A DNA stretch of 64,000 nt from JBHYDC01 sp051861205 (GCA_051861205.1 JBHYDC010000003.1:1-64000); one strand, 5' to 3'. Positions 1 through 9,091 are shown, counted from the first letter of the stretch. Numbers and translations: made by a program. Notes: generated by a model not told the origin, from the sequence alone.

Positions 1-323
1 CATCCGTGCTCGGCGCGGCCCGCACCGCGATCGACAAGGGCGGCCACGCCCATGTGCTCGTACAGCCGGTGGCGATCGCCTATACGCGCCTGCACGGCAT
101 GCCACTCGGGCGAACATGGCGGCCGATCGTGGCCTGGATCGGCGAGGAAGCCTTGCTGCCTCACCTCTTGGCCATTGCCCGCGAGGGCGCGGTGGACGTG
201 ACCGTCGTTTTCGGCGATCCCATCGAATTCGACCGGGAGGGCGACCGCAAGAGCGTCACCGCCCATGCCGAGCGCGCGGTGCGGCACATGCTCTCGGCCG
301 CCCTGTTGGAGCGCACCCCATGA
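1..323 (+). CDS. plsC: 1-acyl-sn-glycerol-3-phosphate acyltransferase, C-terminal part (5' truncated)
   Basis: The reading frame is open from base 3 and ends at TGA 321-323, so only about 106 C-terminal residues are present. The segment VLVQPVAIAYTR matches the late conserved block of PlsC/LPLAT acyltransferases, followed by a substrate-binding-like stretch (VVFGDPIEF). The enzyme acylates lysophosphatidic acid to phosphatidic acid at the inner membrane. The catalytic HX4D motif lies upstream, outside the window. The call rests on this motif and on context: in Hyphomicrobiales a lysophospholipid acyltransferase gene commonly precedes miaB. The family call is fairly safe; the exact acyl-acceptor specificity cannot be judged. 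Confidence 0.8.
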   Translation, partial: SVLGAARTAIDKGGHAHVLVQPVAIAYTRLHGMPLGRTWRPIVAWIGEEALLPHLLAIAREGAVDVTVVFGDPIEFDREGDRKSVTAHAERAVRHMLSAALLERTP

Positions 324-425
324 GCGCTCTTCTCAGGTGATCCTTCTCAACCGGGCGGAAACGCGCTAGAGCACATGCAGCGCGCGCGGTTCGGCGCTCG
401 CCATCAGGAGCTTGGACAAGGACCC

Positions 426-1835
426 GTGACGGCACCAAAGACCGTTTTCATCAAGACCTACGGCTGCCAGATGAACGTCTACGATACCGACCGCATGTCG
501 GACACGTTGGCGCCGCTCGGATACCATCCCACGGACACGATCGAGACGGCCGATCTGGTGATCCTGAACACCTGCCACATCCGCGAAAAAGCCTCGGAAA
601 AGGTCTATTCGGAGCTTGGCCGCATCCGCAAGATGAAGGCCGACCGGGCGCTCAGTGGCCATGAAATGCTCGTCGGCGTGGCCGGCTGCGTGGCGCAGGC
701 CGAGGGCGAGGAGATCATCCGGCGCGCGAGCGTCGTCGACATGGTGTTCGGCCCGCAAACCTATCACCGCCTGCCCGAACTCATCGACCGGGTTAAACGG
801 GGCGAACGTCCCTCCGCGCCCGGCGTCAACACCGCCGTGGTGGACACCGACTTTCCCGCCGAGGACAAGTTCGACCATCTCGCCGCGCCGACGCCGGAGC
901 GCACCCGTTCGCGTGGGGTATCGGCGTTTTTGACGGTGCAGGAGGGCTGCGACAAGTTCTGCACCTTCTGTGTGGTGCCCTATACGCGCGGCGCGGAAGT
1001 CTCGCGCCCGGTTGCCAAGGTGATCGCGGAAGCCCGCGCATTGGCGGCAGCCGGCGTGCGCGAGGTGACGCTGCTCGGCCAAAATGTGAACGCCTACCAC
1101 GGCGAAGGACCGGACGGCCGCGCGTGGACGCTTGCCGATCTTCTCCGCGCGCTCGCGGACATCCCCGGCCTCTCCCGCCTGCGCTACACCACCAGCCACC
1201 CCCGCGACATGGACGACGATCTGATCGCCGCCCACCGCGACCTTCCCGCCCTGATGCCCTATCTGCATCTGCCGGTGCAGTCGGGATCGGACCGGATCCT
1301 CGCCGCCATGAACCGGCGGCACACGGCTGAGGACTATTTCCGCCTCATCGACCGCATCAAGGCCGCGCGCCCGGACATCGCACTGTCCGGCGATTTCATC
1401 GTTGGTTTTCCAGGCGAAACCGACGCCGATTTCGAAGCCACGATGGATCTGGTGAGGCGCGTCGGCTATGCCGCATGCTACACGTTCAAATATTCGCCGC
1501 GCCCCGGAACGCCCGCCTCGGACATCGAAGAGCAGGTGCCCGAAGACGTCAAATCCGAACGGTTGCAGCGCCTTCAAGCGCTAATCAATGCGCAGGAGCA
1601 GGCCTTCATGGCCGGTCTCGTCGGGCGCACCCTGTCCGTGCTGTTCGAAAAGCTAGGCCGTCTTCCCGGCCAACTCGTCGGAAGGTCGCCGACGCTGCAG
1701 CCGGTGATCGTTACCGCGCCGGGTAACCTCATCGGCACCATCGCCGATGTAACCGTAGATAGTGTCGGCCACCACAGCCTGCACGGCCGGCTTGTGGAAC
1801 CGAACGCGGACCTTCCCGTTCGGAAAACAGCATGA
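426..1835 (+). CDS. miaB: tRNA-2-methylthio-N6-dimethylallyladenosine synthase MiaB
   Basis: Radical SAM methylthiotransferase that adds a methylthio group to i6A37 of tRNAs reading UNN codons. The N-terminal UPF0004 domain begins with KTYGCQMN and supplies cluster cysteines near residues 14, 50 and 88. The radical SAM motif CDKFCTFC (about 175-182) binds the second 4Fe-4S cluster, and a C-terminal TRAM domain follows. At 469 aa the length is normal. GTG 426 is preferred because the protein then starts VTAPKTVFIKTYGC, as in relatives. An in-frame ATG at 375 would add 17 residues that look unrelated and has no clear ribosome site. phoH follows closely. Confidence 0.95.
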   Translation: MTAPKTVFIKTYGCQMNVYDTDRMSDTLAPLGYHPTDTIETADLVILNTCHIREKASEKVYSELGRIRKMKADRALSGHEMLVGVAGCVAQAEGEEIIRRASVVDMVFGPQTYHRLPELIDRVKRGERPSAPGVNTAVVDTDFPAEDKFDHLAAPTPERTRSRGVSAFLTVQEGCDKFCTFCVVPYTRGAEVSRPVAKVIAEARALAAAGVREVTLLGQNVNAYHGEGPDGRAWTLADLLRALADIPGLSRLRYTTSHPRDMDDDLIAAHRDLPALMPYLHLPVQSGSDRILAAMNRRHTAEDYFRLIDRIKAARPDIALSGDFIVGFPGETDADFEATMDLVRRVGYAACYTFKYSPRPGTPASDIEEQVPEDVKSERLQRLQALINAQEQAFMAGLVGRTLSVLFEKLGRLPGQLVGRSPTLQPVIVTAPGNLIGTIADVTVDSVGHHSLHGRLVEPNADLPVRKTA

Positions 1836-1893
1836 CCTTGCGATTTGCCCCCGTCCTGCCTACCACCGTCTTGGCAGACATTCAGGAGACCGC

Positions 1894-2910
1894 ATGACCC
1901 ACGCTTCGGACATGACCCATGTGGTGCTGGTTTTCGACGACAATCGGTTGATCGGGCATCTCTACGGTCAGTTCGATCAAAATCTGGCCCTGATCGAGCA
2001 GCGGCTCGGGGTGGATGCCACCGCGCGCGGCAATCAGGTCACGATCCGGGGCCCGCATGAATCCTGCGCCCGTGCGCGCGACGTGCTGGAAGCGCTTTAT
2101 GCCCGCCTCCAGACCGGCCAGGAGGTCACCACCGGAGATGTGGAAGGGGCCGTCCGCATGGCGATCGCCGTCGACGCGCAGCTTCCGCTGCCGACGCTGG
2201 AGCCGAAAACGCGGTTGAAACTCGCCCAGATCGCGACACGGCGCAAAACCGTTGTGGCCCGCAATCCCGCGCAGGACGCCTATATCCGCGCGATGGACCG
2301 CTCCTCGCTGGTGTTCGGGCTGGGGCCCGCCGGAACCGGCAAGACCTATCTGGCGGTCGCCTATGCCGCCGCTCTTCTGGAGCGCGGCGACGTTGCCCGC
2401 TTGATCCTGTCGCGGCCGGCGGTGGAAGCGGGCGAACGGCTGGGGTTCCTGCCGGGCGACATGCGCGAGAAGATCGATCCCTATCTGCGTCCCCTCTATG
2501 ACGCGCTCTACGACATGATGCAGCCGGACAAGGTGGAGCGGGCGCTCACCTCCGGCGCCATCGAGATCGCGCCGCTCGCCTTCATGCGCGGGCGCACGCT
2601 CACCAATGCGGCGGTGATTTTAGACGAAGCGCAGAACACCACATCGATGCAGATGAAGATGTTCCTGACCCGCCTTGGCGACGGTTCCAAGATGATCGTC
2701 ACGGGTGACCCGACGCAGATCGATCTGCCGGCCGGTCAGGTCTCGGGGCTTGTCGAATCCACACGGATCCTGAAGGAGGTTCCGGGCGTTGTTCAGGTGC
2801 GCTTCAGCCATGAAGACGTGGTGCGCCATGAACTCGTCGGTCGCATCGTCAAAGCCTATGACGACGAGAGCCGCAACCGGCTCGCCGCCCGGGAGATGGC
2901 ACGGCCGTGA
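1894..2910 (+). CDS. phoH: PhoH family ATPase
   Basis: Cytoplasmic PhoH-like P-loop protein of 338 aa. Walker A is GPAGTGKT and Walker B is VILDEAQNT, both typical of the family. An N-terminal KH-like segment (VTIRGPHESCARA) suggests nucleic-acid binding. ATG 1894 is chosen because AGGAG lies 5 nt upstream at 1884-1888; longer in-frame starts run into miaB. The stop overlaps the ybeY GTG start (GTGA), so the two genes are probably translationally coupled. The conserved phoH-ybeY pairing points to a role in RNA or ribosome metabolism; the molecular activity is not settled. Confidence 0.93.
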   Translation: MTHASDMTHVVLVFDDNRLIGHLYGQFDQNLALIEQRLGVDATARGNQVTIRGPHESCARARDVLEALYARLQTGQEVTTGDVEGAVRMAIAVDAQLPLPTLEPKTRLKLAQIATRRKTVVARNPAQDAYIRAMDRSSLVFGLGPAGTGKTYLAVAYAAALLERGDVARLILSRPAVEAGERLGFLPGDMREKIDPYLRPLYDALYDMMQPDKVERALTSGAIEIAPLAFMRGRTLTNAAVILDEAQNTTSMQMKMFLTRLGDGSKMIVTGDPTQIDLPAGQVSGLVESTRILKEVPGVVQVRFSHEDVVRHELVGRIVKAYDDESRNRLAAREMARP

Positions 2911-3431
2911 CCGCGATCAGGCAGGAAGCCCCCGTAATCGTGACGTCCGACGTGCTCGTGGAAGCCCCGCTGTGGGGCGAGGCGGCCGAATGGCAGGCGT
3001 TGATCGACGGCGCGATCGCACAAAGCGCGGCGCTGGCCGATGCCGAAATCGTTGCGGGTTCGGAAGTCTCGATCGTTTTGACCGACGATGCCCGGATCCG
3101 CCGTCTCAACCGGGATCATCGCGGCATCGACAAAGCCACCAATGTGCTTTCCTTCCCGCAAGACGACCCGGACGCCGAGGCTTACGGGCCCCTTCTTGGC
3201 GATATTGTGATTGCACACGAGACCGTGGCTCGCGAAGCTGTCGACGGCGGGCTCAGTTTCCGGCATCATCTCACTCACTTGGTCGTGCATGGCTTTCTGC
3301 ACCTGGTGGGTTACGACCACATGCACGACGACGAGGCCGAGGAGATGGAGCGTCTGGAGACGTCCATCCTCGCGGTGCTCGGTATCCCCGATCCTTATGC
3401 CGATCCGCCGATGTCCGGCGAGGGCCGCTGA
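2907..3431 (+). CDS. ybeY: endoribonuclease YbeY, 16S rRNA maturation
   Basis: Single-domain metallo-endoribonuclease (174 aa) involved in 16S rRNA 3'-end maturation and late 70S quality control. The zinc-binding signature HGFLHLVGYDH supplies the three histidines of the H-x3-H-x5-H site. The conserved NVLSFP stretch is also present. GTG 2907 overlaps the phoH stop by 3 nt, which fixes the start. Its place between phoH and the CorC-like gene is the standard alphaproteobacterial order. Confidence 0.95.
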   Translation: MTAIRQEAPVIVTSDVLVEAPLWGEAAEWQALIDGAIAQSAALADAEIVAGSEVSIVLTDDARIRRLNRDHRGIDKATNVLSFPQDDPDAEAYGPLLGDIVIAHETVAREAVDGGLSFRHHLTHLVVHGFLHLVGYDHMHDDEAEEMERLETSILAVLGIPDPYADPPMSGEGR

Positions 3432-3457
3432 GGTGACGGGCGGACGCCTATGACGAA

Positions 3458-4498
3458 ATGAGCGACCCAGAGACCCAGAGTAGCACCGCGGCCTTGCCGG
3501 GCGTGGTCATGTCCACCGAACCCGGCACTGTGCCGCCTTCGCAAAGCTGGCTGGACCGCCTCCGCGAAGCCTTCGGCTTCAAGACGCCGGCCACGCTTCG
3601 GCAAGACCTGGAGGAGGCCCTCGGCCAGGAGGACGCGCTCGACGCGGCGTTCTCGCCCGAAGAACGCACCCTCATCCGCAACATCCTGACCCTGCGCGAA
3701 ACCCGCGTCGACGACGTGATGGTGCCGCGCACGGACATCGACGCGGTGGAATGCGAGACCACGCTCGCCGATCTGTTCTTGATCTTCGAAAACTCCGGTC
3801 ACTCGCGGATGGCGGTTTACCGCGAGACGCTCGACGACGCGATCGGCATGGTCCACATCAAGGACCTCGTGGCCTATGTAACGACGCGCGCCACGAAGTC
3901 GCAACCGGCGTCGGATCTAGAGTCCGGCCGTCCGTGGCTCGATCTCGGCACCGTGGACCTCAACCTACCCCTCTCGCAAACCGAACTCGTGCGCCCCGTG
4001 CTGTTCGTCCCGCCGTCCATGCCTGCGACCGATCTTTTGGCGAAAATGCAGGCGTCGCGCATCCAGATTGCACTGGTGATCGACGAATACGGCGGCACCG
4101 ACGGTCTGGTCTCCATGGAAGACATCGTCGAGACCATCGTCGGCGAGATCGACGACGAACACGACGTGGAAGACGGCCCGCTCGTGAAATCGGTTTCGCC
4201 GGGCGTATTCGTCGCGGACGCACGCGCCGACCTCGACGAGGTGACGGAGGTTGCCGGATCGAGCTTCATCGCCGGTGAACACGATGAGCATGTCGATACG
4301 CTGGGCGGACTTCTTTTCGCCCTGATCGGCCGCATTCCGGTGCGCGGGGAAATCATCGTTTCGGCGGAATTTCCCGGCTGGGAGTTCGAGGTGTTGGACG
4401 CTGATCCGCGCCGCATCAAAACCGTGCGCATGGTTCAAACCGCGATCGCCGCGGACCGGGCGGCAACGCGCGGGCGGCCGGCGAACGGCCTTGGCTGA
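3458..4498 (+). CDS. hemolysin/CorC family protein with CBS pair and transporter-associated domain
   Basis: Protein of 346 aa lacking the membrane DUF21 domain, so it is the soluble CorC/TlyC type. A CBS pair spans roughly residues 80-215 (DVMVPRTDIDAV, then IALVIDEYGGTDGLVSMED). The CorC_HlyC domain follows at about 230-315 (DTLGGLLFALIGRIP). Family members are linked to magnesium/cobalt efflux or, in Gram-negatives, to the YbeY-Lnt neighbourhood; haemolysis itself is not implied. ATG 3458 follows ybeY by 26 nt, so cotranscription is likely. Confidence 0.9.
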   Translation: MSDPETQSSTAALPGVVMSTEPGTVPPSQSWLDRLREAFGFKTPATLRQDLEEALGQEDALDAAFSPEERTLIRNILTLRETRVDDVMVPRTDIDAVECETTLADLFLIFENSGHSRMAVYRETLDDAIGMVHIKDLVAYVTTRATKSQPASDLESGRPWLDLGTVDLNLPLSQTELVRPVLFVPPSMPATDLLAKMQASRIQIALVIDEYGGTDGLVSMEDIVETIVGEIDDEHDVEDGPLVKSVSPGVFVADARADLDEVTEVAGSSFIAGEHDEHVDTLGGLLFALIGRIPVRGEIIVSAEFPGWEFEVLDADPRRIKTVRMVQTAIAADRAATRGRPANGLG

Positions 4499-4648
4499 AC
4501 GGCTCGGCGGGCGGGCCGGCTTGACCGCGAGCGCGAACACCCTCAACGCTCATCGCGACTGATGATTCGCGCCGCGGGACGGGAACCGCCCGTGCCCATC
4601 GCGTCAAGCGGGCTCGCTTGGGCGATAAGGCCATTCCAGGAGTGCTCG

Positions 4649-6256
4649 ATGCGTTCGATCGCCCAGGCGGTGATCCTCCTGTGGGGATGGCGGCGAAGCG
4701 GCACCGCGTTTCTCGCAGGCGCCCTGTCCGCCCTGTCGCAGGCGCCGGTGCATGCAGCCCCCATCCTGTTCATTACGATCCCGATCCTCGTTTTCCTGCT
4801 CGACGGCGCCGTCTCGCCGGGTCGCCGGCGGATCCGGCGCCTTCGCCCCGCGGCGGTCGTCGGCTGGTGGTTCGGCTTCGGCTATTTCCTCGCCGGTCTC
4901 TACTGGATCGGGGCGGCTTTCCTTGTCGATGCCGATGAATTCGGCTGGCTGATGCCCTTCGCGGTCGTCGCCTTGCCGGCAGGCCTTGCGATCTTTTTCG
5001 CCCTTGGCACCGCTTTCGCCTGCCTCCTCTGGGTCGACGGGCCGCTGCGTATTCTGTCGCTCGCCTTGGGGCTGACGCTGGCGGAATGGCTGAGAGGCCA
5101 CCTCTTCACCGGATTTCCCTGGAATCTGATCGGACAGGCGGTCGCCTTCACGGATGTGACGGCGCAGGCAGTCAGCGTCGTCGGCGTCTATGGACTGACG
5201 GCGCTCGGGCTTGTGGTGTTCGCGGCGCCGGCACTGCTGATGGAGGACATCAAGAGCGACCGGCGGCAGCGAGCCCTGATTCTCGGCCTTTGCGGGCTGC
5301 TTGTCGTCGCCGATGTCGGCTATGGCACCATCCGGCTCCGGAACGCCGGCGAGGAAGATGCCGGGATCGGCGGGGTCCGCGTCCGGATCGTTCAGCCCAA
5401 CATCAATCAGGCCCAGAAGTGGAGCCCTGAATTCCGCCAATCGACGCTGGATACCCTGGCAGAGCTATCCGACCTGAAAACCGAGACGGAGCCGCTCGGG
5501 CTCATGGGCATTTCCCATGTGATCTGGCCCGAAACCGCGCTGCCCTTCTTTCTGACCGAGGAGCCGCAAGCGCTCGCCGCTCTCGATACGCTCTTGCCGC
5601 CGGGAGCCACGCTCATCACCGGGGCGCCGCGCATGGAGCGAACCTCTGAGGGGCGTCGTTTTTACAACAGTGTCTACGTGATCGACGACGGCGGGCGGAT
5701 CTTGAGCGCTTACGACAAGGTCCATCTCGTGCCCTTCGGTGAGTATCTGCCCTTCGAAAGCGTGCTTAGGGCGGTCGGTCTCAGCGAGCTCACAAAGCAG
5801 ATCGGCGGGTTCTCAAGCGGTCCGGGGTTGCAGACGATTTCCATTCCCGGCGGTCTCCGGGCCGGATTTTTGGTCTGCTATGAAGTGATATTTCCCTCGA
5901 AGGTTGTCGATCCGCAAGATCGGCCGGATTTCATCGTCAACCTTACCAATGATGGTTGGTTCGGCCTCACGTCGGGCCCTTATCAGCACCTCGATCAAGC
6001 AAGAATGCGTGCCATCGAGGAGGGTTTACCTGTTGTTAGAGCAACGAACACGGGGATATCTGCAGTGATCGATGCATATGGCCGTATCACTGGGTCCATA
6101 CCCCTCGGCCAGGCGGGAGTGCTCGATGCCGTCGTACCGGCAATGCGTCCTATTGTGCTTTTTCCACTAATCAACGCATATTTTTTGTTAACGTGGTCGG
6201 TAATTTCGGTCATGGTGGCCACCACTGCATGGGGCAAGCTAAAGAGGCCGCGTTGA
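4649..6256 (+). CDS. lnt: apolipoprotein N-acyltransferase
   Basis: Inner-membrane enzyme that N-acylates the lipid-modified cysteine of lipoproteins, the last step of lipoprotein maturation. The N-terminal half holds several hydrophobic segments; the C-terminal half is a nitrilase fold. The catalytic triad is visible: Glu about 295 in WPETALP, Lys about 357 in YDKVHLVPFGEYLP and Cys about 410 in LVCYE. ATG 4649 has AGGAG 6 nt upstream. An upstream ATG at 4562 would add 29 non-conserved residues. In Sinorhizobium the homologue (actA) is an acid-tolerance gene next to phrR, and the same linkage occurs here. Confidence 0.95.
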   Translation: MRSIAQAVILLWGWRRSGTAFLAGALSALSQAPVHAAPILFITIPILVFLLDGAVSPGRRRIRRLRPAAVVGWWFGFGYFLAGLYWIGAAFLVDADEFGWLMPFAVVALPAGLAIFFALGTAFACLLWVDGPLRILSLALGLTLAEWLRGHLFTGFPWNLIGQAVAFTDVTAQAVSVVGVYGLTALGLVVFAAPALLMEDIKSDRRQRALILGLCGLLVVADVGYGTIRLRNAGEEDAGIGGVRVRIVQPNINQAQKWSPEFRQSTLDTLAELSDLKTETEPLGLMGISHVIWPETALPFFLTEEPQALAALDTLLPPGATLITGAPRMERTSEGRRFYNSVYVIDDGGRILSAYDKVHLVPFGEYLPFESVLRAVGLSELTKQIGGFSSGPGLQTISIPGGLRAGFLVCYEVIFPSKVVDPQDRPDFIVNLTNDGWFGLTSGPYQHLDQARMRAIEEGLPVVRATNTGISAVIDAYGRITGSIPLGQAGVLDAVVPAMRPIVLFPLINAYFLLTWSVISVMVATTAWGKLKRPR

Positions 6257-6383
6257 CTTCGTTTTGACCTGCCACGACACTTATTGCGCGCATCGGTTGG
6301 TGTTCGGTCGCAACGAACCAGACCGACTGCTCGAAGACGGCTAAATAGTCTCCTTTCGAGGTCTTCCGATAACGAGAAAAAAA

Positions 6384-6797
6384 ATGGCTAGCAAGAAATC
6401 ACCTAATCCCATTGACGTGCATGTAGGAAGTCGCGTGCGACTTCGCCGTATGATGCTTGGCATGAGCCAGGAAAAACTTGGCGAGGCGCTCGGCATCACA
6501 TTTCAACAGATTCAGAAATACGAAAAAGGCACGAACCGGGTCGGCGCAAGCCGCCTGCAACACATCGCCACCGTACTCAAGGTTCCTGTTTCTTTCTTTT
6601 TTGAAGATGCACCGGGAACGCCGGACGAGGCCCTCGGCTTTGCCGAGCATCAGCCTCATTCCTACGTGGTCGATTTTTTGTCGAGTTCGGAAGGGCTGTC
6701 GCTCAACAAGGCCTTCGTTCGGATCAAGGACGCGCGGGTTCGCCGCCGGATTGTGGATCTCGTCCAGTCGCTCTCCGGCGACGAAGCTCAAGCCTGA
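6384..6797 (+). CDS. phrR: XRE-family HTH regulator, PhrR/PraR type
   Basis: DNA-binding regulator of 137 aa. The Cro/C1-type HTH spans about residues 13-68 (RLRRMMLGMSQEKLGEALG, then FQQIQKYEKGTNR). A short C-terminal tail (SLNKAFVRIKDARVRRRIV) is conserved in the alphaproteobacterial SinR-like group. In rhizobia, PhrR/PraR is encoded beside the lnt/actA gene and affects acid response, surface attachment and quorum-sensing genes. The identification here rests on sequence type plus that neighbourhood. The start follows an A8 run. Its own promoter was not identified with confidence. Confidence 0.85.
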   Translation: MASKKSPNPIDVHVGSRVRLRRMMLGMSQEKLGEALGITFQQIQKYEKGTNRVGASRLQHIATVLKVPVSFFFEDAPGTPDEALGFAEHQPHSYVVDFLSSSEGLSLNKAFVRIKDARVRRRIVDLVQSLSGDEAQA

Positions 6798-6826
6798 CAT
6801 GTCGCGGCGGTCAGCCGGTCAGTCTT

Positions 6827-6854
6827 CCCGCGGGGCCGCGCTCCGCGGGCGGCT
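6827..6854 (+). terminator. possible hairpin terminator after phrR
   Basis: A perfect 7-bp stem, CCCGCGG (6827-6833) with CCGCGGG (6843-6849), lies 30 nt after the phrR stop. It is followed by CGGCTTCTT rather than a clean T run. It could slow or end phrR transcription but is weaker than other terminators in the window. The rest of the 217-nt gap to metK shows no recognised riboswitch. Confidence 0.3.
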
Positions 6855-7014
6855 TCTTGTGACCGAACGGCCGCACCCCTACTTCAAATAGACGGTGCCC
6901 TGGATCATCCCGTGATGAGCTTGATCTCTGGCATGCGCCCTGCCAAAAGACGATGCCGCACTGCGGTTCGCCGCCTGCGGGAGACGCAACGCTTTCTTTG
7001 AGGGGTCAACCCTG

Positions 7015-8193
7015 ATGTCTCGGCGCAATTATCTGTTCACCAGCGAATCCGTATCCGAAGGTCACCCGGATAAAGTTTGTGACCGTATCTCCGACACCGT
7101 CGTCGATGCCTATCTCGCCGCCGCGCCCGAAGCGCGCCTCGGCGTCGAAACGCTCGCGACCACCAACCGCGTCGTGATCGCGGGCGAAGTCCGTGGCCCG
7201 GAATCAATCACCAAGGACATCATCGAGCGTCTGACGCGCGAAGCGATCCGGGATATCGGCTACGAGCAGGACGGATTTCACTGGGAAACCGCCAAGATCG
7301 ACGTATTGCTGCACCAGCAGTCGGCCGATATCGCTCAAGGCGTCGATGCCGGCGAAGATAAGGACGAGGGCGCGGGCGATCAGGGCATCATGTTCGGCTA
7401 CGCCTGCTCGGAAACACCCGAGTTCATGCCGGCGCCGATCTACTACGCCCATCGGATCCTGAAGCGCCTGTCCGAAGTGCGCAAATCAGGCCAAGAGCCG
7501 CGCCTCGGCCCGGATGCCAAGAGCCAGGTCACCCTGCGCTATGAGGACGGCAAGCCCGTGGAGGCCACCTCCATCGTGCTGTCGACCCAGCATCTCGACG
7601 CGACCATGACGTCGGACGACGTGAAGGCGCTGGTGAAGCCTTATATTGCGGACTCCTTCCCGGCCGGCTGGATCAACGAAAAAACCGTCTGGCACGTCAA
7701 TCCGACCGGAAAATTCGTGATCGGCGGCCCGGACGGCGACGCCGGCCTCACCGGCCGCAAGATCATCGTGGACACCTATGGCGGGGCCGCTCCCCACGGC
7801 GGCGGCGCCTTTTCGGGCAAGGATCCGACCAAGGTCGACCGCTCCGCCGCCTATGCCGCCCGCTGGCTCGCCAAGAACGTGGTCGCCGCCGGTCTGTCGG
7901 AACGCTGCACCATCCAGCTTTCCTACGCCATCGGCGTGTCCGATCCGCTGTCGATCTATGTCGATCTGCACGACACGGGCCACGTCGAGGCTGCCAAGAT
8001 CGAAGCGATCTTGGCGGACGCGTCCTTCGTCAGGCTGTCGCCGCGCGGCATCCGCGAGCGGCTCGGTCTCAACCGGCCGATCTACGCCCGCACCTCAGCT
8101 TACGGCCATTTCGGGCGTGCCGCTGAAGTCGACGGCGGCTTCTCCTGGGAGAAGCTCGATCTTGTCGGCGCGCTCCGCTCCGCGCTCGGCTGA
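7015..8193 (+). CDS. metK: S-adenosylmethionine synthetase
   Basis: Cytoplasmic MAT enzyme making SAM from methionine and ATP. It carries the N-terminal GHPDKVCDRISD motif, the GDQGIMFGYA methionine-binding motif, and the glycine-rich GGGAFSGKDPTKVDRSAAY segment with the active-site lysine. The length of 392 aa is normal. The start ATG 7015 follows GAGGGG about 9 nt upstream. SAM from MetK feeds TrmB, downstream in the same orientation. Confidence 0.97.
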   Translation: MSRRNYLFTSESVSEGHPDKVCDRISDTVVDAYLAAAPEARLGVETLATTNRVVIAGEVRGPESITKDIIERLTREAIRDIGYEQDGFHWETAKIDVLLHQQSADIAQGVDAGEDKDEGAGDQGIMFGYACSETPEFMPAPIYYAHRILKRLSEVRKSGQEPRLGPDAKSQVTLRYEDGKPVEATSIVLSTQHLDATMTSDDVKALVKPYIADSFPAGWINEKTVWHVNPTGKFVIGGPDGDAGLTGRKIIVDTYGGAAPHGGGAFSGKDPTKVDRSAAYAARWLAKNVVAAGLSERCTIQLSYAIGVSDPLSIYVDLHDTGHVEAAKIEAILADASFVRLSPRGIRERLGLNRPIYARTSAYGHFGRAAEVDGGFSWEKLDLVGALRSALG

Positions 8194-8197
8194 CCTG

Positions 8198-8249
8198 CTA
8201 GAGCCTTTCCGTCCGATCGGATGATTCCATCTGATCGGGAATCCTCTAG
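8198..8249. repeat. palindromic intergenic repeat of the CTAGAG...CTCTAG type
   Basis: An imperfect palindrome of 52 nt. The ends are CTAGAG (8198-8203) and CTCTAG (8244-8249). The inner arms TTCC..CCGATCGGAT and ATCTGATCGGGAA pair with small bulges around a short loop. Elements with this outline (TAGAGC, a GATCGGA/TCTGATC core, CTCTA end) are dispersed between genes in many Hyphomicrobiales genomes. No second full copy was seen in this window. Confidence 0.6.
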
Positions 8250-8263
8250 GCACTGACGATCGT

Positions 8264-8298
8264 CATGCGGCGCCGGGCACCCTGGCGCCGCATGTCTT
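8264..8298 (+). terminator. hairpin after metK
   Basis: A perfect 11-bp inverted repeat, CATGCGGCGCC (8264-8274) and GGCGCCGCATG (8284-8294) with a 9-nt loop, is followed by TCTTTG. It sits between metK and trmB and probably acts as a transcription terminator or mRNA stabiliser. Two in-frame trmB ATGs (8265 and 8292) fall inside this stem, an argument against using them. Confidence 0.55.
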
Positions 8299-8348
8299 TG
8301 AACGGGACCTGCCCTAACCGGACGTCCCTCGAAACGGGCCCCTCCCAC

Positions 8349-9041
8349 ATGACCGCCGACGACGTCCGTTCCGCCGCCTTTTTCGGCCGCCGCAAAGGCA
8401 AGCCCTTGCGCGCCGGTCAGGCCGAAACCCTAGCGCAGACGATGCCGCGCCTCGCCGTCGATCTGGCCGAACCGGCACCCGCCAGCCTCGCCGATCTCTT
8501 CGCGCACGCCCCAAGCGAGATCCGCCTTGAGATCGGGTTCGGCGGCGGCGAACACATGATCCACCGGGCGACTGAACGGCCGGACGTCGGCTTCATCGGC
8601 GTCGAGCCCTTCCTGAACGGCATGGTGAAGGCGCTCGTTGCCATCGAGAGCCGCGGCCTTTCCAACATTCGGCTGTCGGATCAGGACGCCATCAAGATCC
8701 TCGACTGGCTACCCGCCGCTTCGCTCGATCGGATCACCCTGCTTTATCCGGACCCTTGGCCGAAGAAAAAGCACTGGAAACGGCGCTTCGTGCAGCGCGA
8801 TACGCTGGACCGCTTCGCCCGCGCCTTGAAATCCGGCGGTGCCTTCCACTTTGCCTCCGACATCGAGAGCTATGTGGACTGGACGCTCACCCATACACGC
8901 CGGCATTCCGCCTTCCAATGGACCGCGACCGCTCCGGCCGATTGGCGCGAACCCTGGGAAGGCTGGCCGGGAACGCGCTATGAAGCCAAGGCCTTGCGGG
9001 AAGCCCGCACCCCCGCCTACCTCACCTTCCGGCGGTCATAA
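8349..9041 (+). CDS. trmB: tRNA (guanine-N7-)-methyltransferase
   Basis: SAM-dependent enzyme forming m7G46 in tRNA. It shows the SAM-binding motif LEIGFGGGEH and the family signature DPWPKKKHWKRR, with a final conserved GTRYEAKALREAR segment. ATG 8349 gives 230 aa and places FGRRKGKPLR near the N-terminus, as in homologues. Earlier ATGs at 8265 and 8292 lie in a perfect hairpin. No strong ribosome site is visible for any option, so the start is moderately certain. Confidence 0.93.
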   Translation: MTADDVRSAAFFGRRKGKPLRAGQAETLAQTMPRLAVDLAEPAPASLADLFAHAPSEIRLEIGFGGGEHMIHRATERPDVGFIGVEPFLNGMVKALVAIESRGLSNIRLSDQDAIKILDWLPAASLDRITLLYPDPWPKKKHWKRRFVQRDTLDRFARALKSGGAFHFASDIESYVDWTLTHTRRHSAFQWTATAPADWREPWEGWPGTRYEAKALREARTPAYLTFRRS

Positions 9042-9062
9042 CGAAAAGCTCCGGGCTTCGGC

Positions 9063-9091
9063 TTGATTTGGCGAGGCCGCGCGCGTATATC
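9063..9091 (+). promoter_or_regulatory. sigma70-type promoter for the rimP-nusA-infB operon
   Basis: TTGATT (9063-9068) and TATATC (9086-9091) are separated by 17 nt, immediately after the trmB stop and 134 nt before rimP. This fits the expected start of the conserved rimP-nusA-infB transcription unit. Confidence 0.5.

Noticed and set aside
366..1577. 403-codon open frame antisense to miaB
   Set aside because: A mirror of GC-rich codon bias in miaB; no recognisable domain and low-complexity His/Arg/Gly composition.
6798..7014. SAM-sensing riboswitch before metK
   Set aside because: The leader was compared by eye with SAM-II and SAM/SAH patterns and no convincing pseudoknot core was found. 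A covariance search would settle it.
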